Of a DNA stretch of 15,764 nt, positions 7,964 to 15,400 are shown piece by piece. The stretch is taken from positions 1 through 15,764 of the forward strand of contig CALCGX010000025.1 of NCBI GenBank assembly GCA_937901225.1. The letters run 5' to 3'. Origin of the DNA: an uncultured Bacteroidales bacterium (GTDB lineage: Bacteria; Bacteroidota; Bacteroidia; Bacteroidales; Paludibacteraceae). Made by a program: the position numbers and the translations under genes. The notes under the pieces were generated by a model. That model was not told the DNA's origin, did not search any database, and saw only the letters and a list, made by a program, of their open reading frames with translations. Positions within the stretch are counted from its first letter, which is position 1; each line of letters begins with the position of its first letter.

Positions 7964-8704
7964 ATAGCGCTTAATAATGGTCTTCGCAATGAAATAGATT
8001 ACAGCCACAGCCAGCAATGCCATAATAGCGATGCTCAATTCGTGGCTATAAGCATGGATGAGATCCATTTGTCCGTGGGCGATATAGCCCAGCAATGCTA
8101 AAATCACATTCCAAATACTGGCTCCCAAGAAGGTGTATAGCAAGAACTGACCGAAATTCATCTTGCTCAATCCAGCAGGAATACTGATTAACTGGCGAAT
8201 ACCAGGAATCAAGCGACCGACGAAGGTGCTCACCTTGCCATGATCATTGAAATAATCCTCTGCTTTCTTTACTTTCTCCGATGACAACAAACATAGATGT
8301 CCCACCTTGCTATCCGCAAACGCATAGATGATTGGACGACCGAGCCACATCGCTAATAGGTAGTTGATAATAGCACCCAGCATAGCACCTATCGTACCGA
8401 AAAGTACGATAAGCAGCACATTGATGGGATAGCTATCTGTGGCATGTAGTGTGCTGTCCTCTTTACCCGCTACATAGGCTGCGGGAGGAATGACAATCTC
8501 GCTTGGGAAGGGTATAAAAGATGATTCCACCGTCATGAGCAGCGTGATACTCAGGTAATTCATATTGTTGGCATACCAGTTCTCCACTTTCATCACCATA
8601 CTCTCCTCTTGTGGCACAGTCACGGTGCTATCATTGACCACTTGCGCATTTGCACTCAAAATCGCAGTTGCTACTAACGCAACAATAAAAAGAATCTTTT
8701 TCAT
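7955..8704 (-). CDS. DedA/VTT-domain membrane protein with N-terminal signal-like extension
   Basis: 249 residues. DedA proteins are inner-membrane transporters or scramblases of the VTT (SNARE-associated) family, linked to lipid carrier (undecaprenyl phosphate or phosphatidylethanolamine) flipping and membrane homeostasis. Family motifs are seen: an acidic re-entrant loop E60-SSFIPFPSE-I70 followed by PPAAY, and FVGRLIPGIRQLISIPAG (161-178) with the conserved arginines R164 and R170. Membrane segments lie at about 95-122, 185-208 and 222-243. Residues 1-20 (MKKILFIVALVATAILSANA) read as a cleavable signal peptide followed by a polar stretch of about 30 residues, an addition to the core DedA fold. 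It lies 93 bp after korB in the same direction. No TAnnTTTG box is visible in that gap, so read-through from korAB is possible. Confidence 0.9.
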   Translation of the reverse strand: MKKILFIVALVATAILSANAQVVNDSTVTVPQEESMVMKVENWYANNMNYLSITLLMTVESSFIPFPSEIVIPPAAYVAGKEDSTLHATDSYPINVLLIVLFGTIGAMLGAIINYLLAMWLGRPIIYAFADSKVGHLCLLSSEKVKKAEDYFNDHGKVSTFVGRLIPGIRQLISIPAGLSKMNFGQFLLYTFLGASIWNVILALLGYIAHGQMDLIHAYSHELSIAIMALLAVAVIYFIAKTIIKRYKK

Positions 8705-8797
8705 TTAATTTGATTTAGTTTGATTAGTTCAATTCGCCGTTCTAGAAAATCTCGGTTACTTTAATATACTATAATTTTGGTTGTGATAAATCCTAGA

Positions 8798-9865
8798 TTA
8801 ACGACTCACTTCCCACTGCTCCAATGTCTGGGTCAGTTGGTCGAATGTTTTTACTTTGCTCTTCTCGCGTACTTCATTAATCTGCTCATTCACAGCCATG
8901 TCGTATGACTCTTCTTCTACATTGCGTATCACACCGAGAGCGATAGGAAGCCCCCTCTCAATCTCCCCTTCTATGGGAGACGTTGTGCCTGTGCCCCTCC
9001 CTTGAAGGGAGGCTGGAAGGGTCGAACCCATCATTGCAAGCATTCGATGCAGCGTTGGATCTTGCATAGTGGCATCGTGTGTGAGTACGCGTGGGTCATC
9101 GGCTGGTACGACGATGAGTTGAGGTATCAATCCTTGGTTATAGTCCAATGCCAAACCTTTGTCTTTCTCTTTGCCGAAGATCATCTTCTCGCCATGACGA
9201 AGCACGATACTGCGCTCGGCACGCTCTTCGCGGTCGGCAATCCAACTATGTGTACCGTTGTTGAAAATTACGCAGTTCACTAGACACTCTATCACGCTAG
9301 CACCTTTGTGCTGATGACCTTGTACCATACAGTCCACTGTAGTTGGCATATCCACATCCAGCGTGCGGGCAAAGAATGTGCCTCTAGCACCAAATACCAA
9401 TTCCGCAGGGATGAATGGACGCTCCACTGTGCCAAACGGACTGGACTTGCTTACAAATCCTTTAGGCGAAGTAGGGGAGTACTGACCTTTGGTAAGACCA
9501 TATATCCTATTATTAAAAAGACAGATATTCAAATCCACATTGCGGCGCAACTCATGGATAAAATGGTTTCCACCGATCGCTAAGCAATCACCATCGCCTG
9601 TCATTTGCCATACGCTGAGTTCAGGATGGCTAGTCTTGACACCAGTGGCAATAGCCGCACCACGACCATGAATAGTATTAAAACCGTAGGTGTTCAAATA
9701 GTGAGGCATGCGGCTCGAACAGCCGATACCTGAGATCACCACTGTTTGATGGGTAGGTATACCCACTTCAGCCATTGCTTTTTGCAATGCCATGCAGATA
9801 GCATGGTCACCACAACCAGGGCAAAACTTCACATATTGATTGCTCTTAAATTGACTTGCTTCCAT
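8798..9865 (-). CDS. korB: 2-oxoacid:ferredoxin oxidoreductase, beta subunit (2-oxoglutarate type likely)
   Basis: 355 residues. This is the thiamine-diphosphate and [4Fe-4S]-binding subunit of a ferredoxin-dependent 2-oxoacid oxidoreductase, which interconverts a 2-oxoacid plus CoA with acyl-CoA plus CO2. FCPGCGDH (14-21), C49 in SGIGCSSR and C198 supply likely cluster cysteines. GDGD (90-93) through NNRIYGLTKGQ (118-128) is the ThDP motif. The two-subunit arrangement with KorA resembles Bacteroidetes KorAB, so 2-oxoglutarate is the likeliest substrate, but 2-oxoisovalerate or another 2-oxoacid cannot be excluded. Residues about 280-305 (start GSTLPASLQGRG, end GEIERG) interrupt an otherwise conserved stretch between LHRMLAMM and LPIALGVIRN and are encoded by a palindrome-bearing GC-rich repeat (see separate entry). 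It starts 8 bp after the korA stop. Confidence 0.93.
   Translation of the reverse strand: MEASQFKSNQYVKFCPGCGDHAICMALQKAMAEVGIPTHQTVVISGIGCSSRMPHYLNTYGFNTIHGRGAAIATGVKTSHPELSVWQMTGDGDCLAIGGNHFIHELRRNVDLNICLFNNRIYGLTKGQYSPTSPKGFVSKSSPFGTVERPFIPAELVFGARGTFFARTLDVDMPTTVDCMVQGHQHKGASVIECLVNCVIFNNGTHSWIADREERAERSIVLRHGEKMIFGKEKDKGLALDYNQGLIPQLIVVPADDPRVLTHDATMQDPTLHRMLAMMGSTLPASLQGRGTGTTSPIEGEIERGLPIALGVIRNVEEESYDMAVNEQINEVREKSKVKTFDQLTQTLEQWEVSR
8951..9028 (-). repeat. In-frame palindrome-containing repeat element inserted in korB
   Basis: On the plus strand the segment contains CCTCCCTTGAAGGGAGG (8996-9012, 8-bp arms around one base) and TCTCCC (8962-8967) facing GGGAGA (8975-8980) across 7 nt, flanked by C-rich CCCCCTCTC. 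It is far more C/G-run-rich than the rest of korB. It encodes about 26 residues of low-complexity Ser/Thr/Gly/Pro/Glu character exactly where related KorB proteins, as I remember them, go directly from the MLAMM-like segment to PxALGVI. GC-rich intergenic repeats of this CTCCCTTNAAGGGAG kind occur in Bacteroidetes genomes. The boundaries are approximate; the length is a multiple of three and the frame stays open. Confidence 0.65.
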
Positions 9866-9873
9866 ACTATGAT

Positions 9874-11730
9874 TTATAAGGAGTTTTTGACAAAGTTAAC
9901 TATGCGGTCAACCGCAAATGGTTGTGCGGTGAGTTCGTTGTATTGCTCCAACGAAACACCTGCTATCTTGCTTCGTAAATATGCCGCGAACTGTCCGCTA
10001 TTCAATTCGCACACCATGATGCGTTTGTATTGGCGCAACACCTCTTCAGTGTTTTTAGGTAGCGGGTTAATATAGTTGAAGTGTGCTAATGCACATCCAA
10101 GCTCGTTGGCTGCTGCGTGCAGGTGTCCTTCGGTGCTTCCCCAACCAATAAGTAGCGTGTCGCTTTGCGGGTTGCCTTGTACTTGCAGCAGAGGTATTTG
10201 GTTCGCCACCTGCTCAATCTTTGCTTGGCGTGCGATCGCCATGCGTTGGTGGTTCTCGGGATTGGTGGAGATAGTACCTTTTTCAGCATCGCGCTCCAAA
10301 CCGATATTGCGGTGTTCGTAGCCTTCCATACCTGGGTATGCCCAGTAGCGCACGCCGCGCTCATCGCGCAGGGCGGGGTTGTAGTTGCCTTTTAGTTCTT
10401 CTGGTACGTTTTGTGGTTGAATTGGAGGCAGTTCGCTCAATTGAGGAATACGCCATAGCCCCGTGCCATTCGCCAAGTAGGTGTCGGTCAATAATACCAC
10501 AGGCGTCATGTTCTCTAGCGCAATCTTACATGCTTCATACGCATAGTCGAAGCAGTTAGCAGAGCTGGAGGCAGCGATTACCACAGCGGGACACTCGCCA
10601 TTGCGACCATAGAGCGCTTGCATCAAGTCTGTCTGCTCTGTTTTGGTTGGAAGTCCTGTGCTTGGTCCTCCGCGTTGCACATCAATCACTACCAATGGCA
10701 ATTCTGCCATCACTGCCAATCCAATGGCTTCGCCCTTGAGGCTTAGTCCAGGCCCTGAAGTACTAGTGGCAGCTAAATCACCTGCGAAGGCAGCACCAAT
10801 AGCAGTACATACACCTGCAATCTCATCTTCAGCTTGCACCACCATCACACCCATATCTTTGCGAGCAGCGAGTTCGTGCATAATATCGGTAGCAGGTGTG
10901 ATAGGGTAACTGCCCAAGAACAGACGTTTACCACATTTCTCAGCTGCGGCAATCAGTCCCCACGCTGTAGCCTTGTTGCCTGCGATAGAGGCATAGGTAC
11001 CTTGGGGCAGTTCCTGGGATTTCTCCACATTCATCGTTTGGATATTCAGCGCGAGGTTTTGTCCGTAGTTAAAGCCGTCGGTGAGCACCTTTACGTTAGG
11101 TGCGATTAACTGTGGCTTCTTCTGGAACTTACTCTCGAGGAAAGCAACCGCCTTATCCACAGGGCGATTGAAGAGCCAGCAGACCAGTCCGAGGGCAAAC
11201 ATATTGCGTGACTTGAGCACAGACTTGTTGTCCAGCCCCATGTCTTTGAGCGCCTCTTTGGTGAGTTCCGTTAGAGCTACAGGTATGATTTGTACCGACT
11301 CAGGAATCCCAAGTTCGGTAAATGGATTATCTGTCGTATAGAGTGCTTTCTCTAGGTCTTTTGCAGTAAGCGAATCAGTATCTACAATGATAACTGCATC
11401 ACGCTTGAACATTGAGCCTTCTGCATTCCATTTGGCACCTGCTTGGTTGAATTTCGAACCCAATGCACATACTTTCAGCGCGGCAGCGTTCATGGCTACA
11501 ATCACATCGGCTTGGTCGCCAGGGGTATAGACACCAGTACCTAATTGTACTTGGAAACCGCTTACGCCACCTAATGTGCCTTGAGGCGCACGAATCTCGG
11601 CAGGAAAATCGGGTAGGGTACTGATTTCGTTACCGAGGATAGCGCTTAGTGAAGCAAACATCGTGCCGGTCAGCTGCATACCATCGCCCGAATCGCCACA
11701 GAAGCGAATAACGATACGTTGTTTTTGCAT
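9874..11730 (-). CDS. korA: 2-oxoacid:ferredoxin oxidoreductase, fused gamma-alpha subunit
   Basis: 618 residues, the usual length for the fused form. Residues 1-200 are the gamma domain (GDSGDGMQLTG, 12-22; FPAEIRAPQGT, 42-52). Residues about 245-470 are the pyrimidine-binding PFOR domain I (GSYPITPATDIMHELA, 273-288; TSTSGPGLSLKGEAIGLA, 322-339; QRGGPSTGLPTKTEQTDLM, 352-370). Residues about 520-618 are domain II (TLLIGWGSTEGHL; FNYINPLPKN; RIMVCELNSGQF). With KorB it forms an (alpha-gamma/beta)2 enzyme passing electrons to ferredoxin. No separate delta ferredoxin subunit is encoded nearby, as is normal for this type. The start matches the family N-terminus and lies about 17 nt after the predicted transcription start, so the leader is very short. 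Confidence 0.95.
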   Translation of the reverse strand: MQKQRIVIRFCGDSGDGMQLTGTMFASLSAILGNEISTLPDFPAEIRAPQGTLGGVSGFQVQLGTGVYTPGDQADVIVAMNAAALKVCALGSKFNQAGAKWNAEGSMFKRDAVIIVDTDSLTAKDLEKALYTTDNPFTELGIPESVQIIPVALTELTKEALKDMGLDNKSVLKSRNMFALGLVCWLFNRPVDKAVAFLESKFQKKPQLIAPNVKVLTDGFNYGQNLALNIQTMNVEKSQELPQGTYASIAGNKATAWGLIAAAEKCGKRLFLGSYPITPATDIMHELAARKDMGVMVVQAEDEIAGVCTAIGAAFAGDLAATSTSGPGLSLKGEAIGLAVMAELPLVVIDVQRGGPSTGLPTKTEQTDLMQALYGRNGECPAVVIAASSSANCFDYAYEACKIALENMTPVVLLTDTYLANGTGLWRIPQLSELPPIQPQNVPEELKGNYNPALRDERGVRYWAYPGMEGYEHRNIGLERDAEKGTISTNPENHQRMAIARQAKIEQVANQIPLLQVQGNPQSDTLLIGWGSTEGHLHAAANELGCALAHFNYINPLPKNTEEVLRQYKRIMVCELNSGQFAAYLRSKIAGVSLEQYNELTAQPFAVDRIVNFVKNSL

Positions 11731-11753
11731 AATTGTCCAAATTTAAAATCGTG

Positions 11754-11785
11754 CAAAGGTACAACAAAAAATGCACATTAGCAAA
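11754..11785 (-). promoter_or_regulatory. Bacteroidetes-type promoter for korAB(-dedA)
   Basis: On the minus strand TACCTTTG (11761-11754) is a perfect TAnnTTTG -7 box. TTTG (11785-11782) is the -33 box, with exactly 20 bp between them. The predicted start is near 11747. The same TACCTTTG sequence serves glyS at the other end of the window. The -33 box lies inside the left arm of the 11-bp inverted repeat at 11776-11830. Confidence 0.8.
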
Positions 11786-11830
11786 ACAAAACAGCAGAAA
11801 GTTTATTTTCAATGCCGTTTTTTGCTAATG
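11776..11830. repeat. 11-bp inverted repeat over the korA -33 element
   Basis: CATTAGCAAAA (11776-11786) and TTTTGCTAATG (11820-11830) are perfect inverted copies 33 bp apart. A further TGCA lies just outside each arm (11772-11775 and 11834-11837, the right one after 3 extra bases). The left arm contains the korA -33 box. It could be a two-site operator or an upstream hairpin. Confidence 0.6.
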
Positions 11831-12086
11831 GGCTGCATTTAGCGGGGTAGCTATGAAGAATAAATCACTATGATGATATGATCTCGAAGCGACGTCTCTG
11901 TCGTTTAATTACTTTTCAGACTATTCTGACTTTTAGAACCTTGGGAACTTTTGGAACCTATATACTCCCTATCCTCACCGCCTGTTGTCTGATTCATATT
12001 TTTTATAACTCCTGAACTTTAACCTATTTTTAATACGTTTTTGCAAACGTTAGCGAAAAGAAAACCTCCTTTTTTATCACTAAGAT
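11831..12086. other. Noncoding, AT-rich intergenic stretch
   Basis: No convincing coding sequence on either strand. It holds a small hairpin AAGCGAC-GTCTCT-GTCGTTT near 11887-11906 (one G-U pair), a short direct repeat TTTTAGAACCT / TTTTGGAACCT around 11931-11959 similar in style to the A/T-rich leader of glyS, and a perfect hairpin ACGTTT-TTGC-AAACGT at 12035-12050. None has a recognised function. Confidence 0.5.
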
Positions 12087-12117
12087 TTTGGTAATTCAAA
12101 AATTATGTATAATTTTG
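12087..12117 (+). promoter_or_regulatory. Bacteroidetes-type promoter upstream of the surface-protein gene
   Basis: TTTG (12087-12090) and TAATTTTG (12110-12117) match the -33 and -7 consensus with a 19-bp spacer. The start would be near 12124, about 340 nt before the ATG at 12463. A second TAnnTTTG match, TAGATTTG at 12158-12165, lacks a good -33 box (TTTA). No match was seen closer to the gene. Confidence 0.7.
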
Positions 12118-12179
12118 CAGCCTCGTATGCGCCTTTATTAAATAATAAGGCACTTATTAGATTTGTATAATCGATTAAT

Positions 12180-12196
12180 CCTTATGTCACATAAGG
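12180..12196. promoter_or_regulatory. 17-bp perfect palindrome, operator-like
   Basis: CCTTATGTCACATAAGG has 8-bp arms around a single central C. It lies about 56 bp after the predicted transcription start. A related imperfect palindrome (GCCTT...AAGGC, 12131-12151) sits about 47 bp upstream, centre to centre. The symmetric TTATGTCACATAA core has the look of a dimeric regulator site; which regulator is unknown. Confidence 0.45.
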
Positions 12197-12245
12197 TGTA
12201 GAATCAACAAAATAATGACTATCTACTGCGGCTCAAAATACTTGA

Positions 12246-12275
12246 TTTGCGCCCTCCAAAATAGGGGGGGGCAAA
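12246..12275 (+). repeat. GC-rich hairpin carrying an 8-G homopolymer tract
   Basis: TTTGC (12246-12250) pairs with GCAAA (12271-12275), and CCCTCC (12252-12257) pairs with G residues at 12265-12270 (one G-U pair), leaving G12251 bulged. The run 12264-12271 is eight G in a row, in an otherwise A/T-rich region. There is no T run after it, so a terminator is unlikely. Confidence 0.55.
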
Positions 12276-12323
12276 ATTTGTGCGCAGTTAACAAATCTCC
12301 TCTTAAACTTGCGTTTTAATGCG

Positions 12324-12365
12324 TTGTAGCGAGTGTTGCGTCCGACAGCTACAATCGCGCTGTCG
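12324..12365 (+). repeat. Two overlapping, mutually exclusive hairpins
   Basis: Stem A pairs TTGTAGC (12324-12330) with GCTACAA (12348-12354). Stem B pairs CGACAGC (12343-12349) with GCTGTCG (12359-12365). Both are perfect 7-bp stems, and they share G12348-C12349, so the two full stems cannot form together. Such overlap is the geometry of alternative RNA folds; function is inferred only. Confidence 0.5.
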
Positions 12366-12462
12366 TGTGTATTGCTGACTAAAATACTCACCGATGAGTT
12401 ATCGCGGTTAAGAGAGAAAAACGAAAATTATTTTTATTGAGATAATAAAATAGATTACTATC

Positions 12463-15400
12463 ATGAAAAAATGTGTTAACAACCTATTGGTATCGCTACG
12501 ACTGGTGGTTTTACAAGGAGTGAAAGCAGGCTTCAAGTGGAACAATGCAGCATTTCGGTGTGTTATGCTGGTGGTCATGTTGAATTTTGTAGTGATACAT
12601 GTTTCAGGCGAAGTAACTAATGGCATTGGTATGTTTTCTGTATCGTCCACTAAGATGGTTGCTTTCGCTCCTGGAAACTTGCAACGTAATTTAACTACTG
12701 AGACGTGGATGTTCGCTAGTGAGCAGTACGAGATGTTGGGTGTAGCCAATGTCACTGGCGGAACGGTCACCTCTGATGGTGGTGGCTATGGCAAAGAAAA
12801 CAAAACAGGTACTGATCTTGCTCGCAAAATTGATCTCTTTGGTTGGAGTTCCACGGAATCGAATCCGCTAAATAGTTTTGGCGTTAGTATAGGTGACGTA
12901 GATAGCTATTATGCAGGCGATTTTCTCGAATGGGGACAAAATGTGATAGGCAACTATGCGCGCAATACCTGGCATACCTTGACATATGTCGAGTGGGAAT
13001 ATATGCGATACCATCGCACCAATGCCGATAATCTCATCGCCATTGCGCGAATTGATTTTGCAGGAGTGCCAAATGCGAATGGCGATGCGTATGTCAATGG
13101 ATTGATCCTACTGCCTGATAACTGGAACGATGTCAAGCCTTCTGATCTCACGATTACGCCAGGATTTCATGCAAAAAATAGCTCAGGTGTCGCGCACGAG
13201 ACGCATTTTGTGAATATCAATTTTATAAATATCGCAGAATGGAAAAAGCTAGAGGCCGCAGGTGCGGTCTTCTTGCCCGCTGGTGGTATGCGCTCACACA
13301 CGCAAGCCAATGTGAGTCCCAAACCTGTGACAGGAGTGTTCAATACCCGATATACAGGTCACTACTGGACCGCTAAGCCACGAGATGATGGAAATGCAGG
13401 CGTATTTGAATTCAACTCCGCATCAGCTGGATTGGGTCCTAAAAAACGCTATGCTGGTCGCTCGGTGCGCCTGGTTAAAGATACACTTCCACTCCAAGTA
13501 GATGCTACCAATCTCATGGTGACATCCACTGCTGGTCAGAAGATTAGCACATCCGTGCGCCTCACGCTCTCCAACTATATGGGGGCATCCACTACGATTA
13601 CTGGCTATAGTGATAATGCGGCATTTACAGTAACAACACTGTCCAATGTAGGTCCTGGCGAGTATGATTTGATTATCCATTACACGCCTACTGCCACCTC
13701 CGATGGTACAGAGACTGCTACCATCACCCTCAATAGTTCTACTCGGAGTGGCAAAACTACTTTCACAGTCACTGGCCGTCACCTGCCTAAGAACTTCGTT
13801 ATGGCTGCAAAAGTGGATGATGAATGGATGGCACTCACTGCAGATATATTGGGCAATGGCTTGCAAAAGGCCGTACCAATTGTGGTGGACGATGTGCTTA
13901 GTCCTACGAAGGCCACCTATGTACTCAATAGTTGCCAATACCAATTGCTTGGTCTGACGAACACTCGCTATACGGTCAACGGCGATGCTGCGCACCTATA
14001 CAGCACCCAAACGCAGAAGGTGCTGGGGGCTTCTAATAGCACGAGTACTAAGACCCATCTTCATACAAATGACACTCATACTAATGCGCAAAACGCAGCC
14101 AATGCCCTTTTCTATGAGTGGAACTTGGTGTCTGAGGACTTGGTACACTATACAATCACCAATAGCAATACTACTTCTGGATGGGCATCCTATCGCACGC
14201 TCGGATTTAATACGGCTACAGGCATGTGGGGTATGTATCCCGAAGATGCTACTATCAACCACGACATCCTCCTATTGCCGATAGAAAACGTCATCGCCGA
14301 AAATATAGAGGTGATGGAATGGGATACGAATGGCATGGTGCTTCGTTTGGAAAATGCGAGTTCGGGAAATATCAATATTAGATTGGGCGGAGCCACTACT
14401 CGCGTACCTGTCACCCGTATCAATGGCAGTGACCTATACCAAGTCAGCGATTTCTCCCTTTTTAACTATGATTGCGAGACCATGATCATTTACGACGATT
14501 CTAACAACGGAGTCATCCTGCGCAAACCTATCCTTGTGACTGGCAATGCCTTGAGCACGGCTTGGAGATATAACGATTGTCCTAATTGCGACATCGTAGT
14601 GCTCAACGGAGCAAAGCTGATGGCTTATACTCCTCATCTTGATTATGCCAATATCTATGTATATCCAGGCGGAAAACTGGAACTTGATGGCTACAGCATG
14701 GGCGTCAATCAGCAGGTATATCTGCGTGGTGGCTACTCTTGGCTTCACCCTACCACCTATGCCCTACCAGAGGTGTATATCAATGGCACTGTCAACTTCC
14801 GTGGCAGCGATAATATCATCTACGACTACTATATCCAAAACTACAAGTACTATCAGTTCGCTTTGCCATACAGCGTGCCACTAGCCAATGTAACTGACGA
14901 GGCGGGTTATGATAATTTCCCAGTATGGGTGAAGCACTACAACGGTGCCCTGCGTGCTGCTGACGCATCGGCTACCAGTTGGGAGTGGTACTATGGTGAT
15001 AACTTCGAAGCTGGCGTTGGCTACGTCATCGCAGCGCAGCCTCGCCAAGTGGGTAATGTGGCCAACCGTCCGCTGTCTATTATCCGCTTCCCATTGGGCA
15101 ACGAAGCAATCACTCAGGCAGAAGCCAACAAGAGCGTGGCTACTACAGCTCACGGCATCGATGGCTATAAGGCGGGCAGCGTTACAGCCAACAACGTGGG
15201 TTGGAACTATGTGGGCAACCCATTCCTCGCTACATGGCAAGGTAGTATCGGTCATCAACAACTGCAAGAGCATTTTGTTAACGACAAGTGGGATGGGTCA
15301 TATGCATGGGTTGATGATCTGCTGCGATACATCACGGTGATGTCGCCAGAAGATGACTACGACTACGACCAGTATGTGGCAGCCAATGCGGAGCTCCGAC

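Larger units (their letters stand above)
12124..12462 (+). promoter_or_regulatory. Long structured 5' leader of the surface-protein gene
   Basis: About 340 nt between the predicted transcription start and the ATG with no open reading frame of note. In order it contains: GCCTT/AAGGC with an inner ATTA/TAAT stem (12131-12151); a 17-bp palindrome (12180-12196); a GC-rich hairpin with a G8 run (12246-12275); ATTTGT/ACAAAT (12276-12296); two overlapping 7-bp stems (12324-12354 and 12343-12365); and ACTCA-CCGA-TGAGT (12386-12399). The rest before the ATG is A/T-rich. I do not recognise a known riboswitch or leader class. It may be a cis-regulatory leader or contain an independent small RNA. Confidence 0.45.

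Noticed and set aside
11776..11830. Invertible promoter flanked by inverted repeats
   Set aside because: The arms are only 33 bp apart, too little for a full promoter segment, and no recombinase gene is near.
12386..12440. Possible hammerhead ribozyme core (CGATGA ... CGAAA) in the leader
   Set aside because: The conserved CUGANGA has C in place of the essential U, stem II is only 3 bp with a large loop, and the A15.1-U16.1 pair and cleavage triplet cannot be placed. The GATGAG is explained by a simple 5-bp hairpin.
13423..13995. 190-codon open frame on the minus strand inside the surface-protein gene
   Set aside because: It lies wholly opposite a clear coding frame, has no promoter or ribosome site, and its translation has no recognisable domain; it is a shadow frame.
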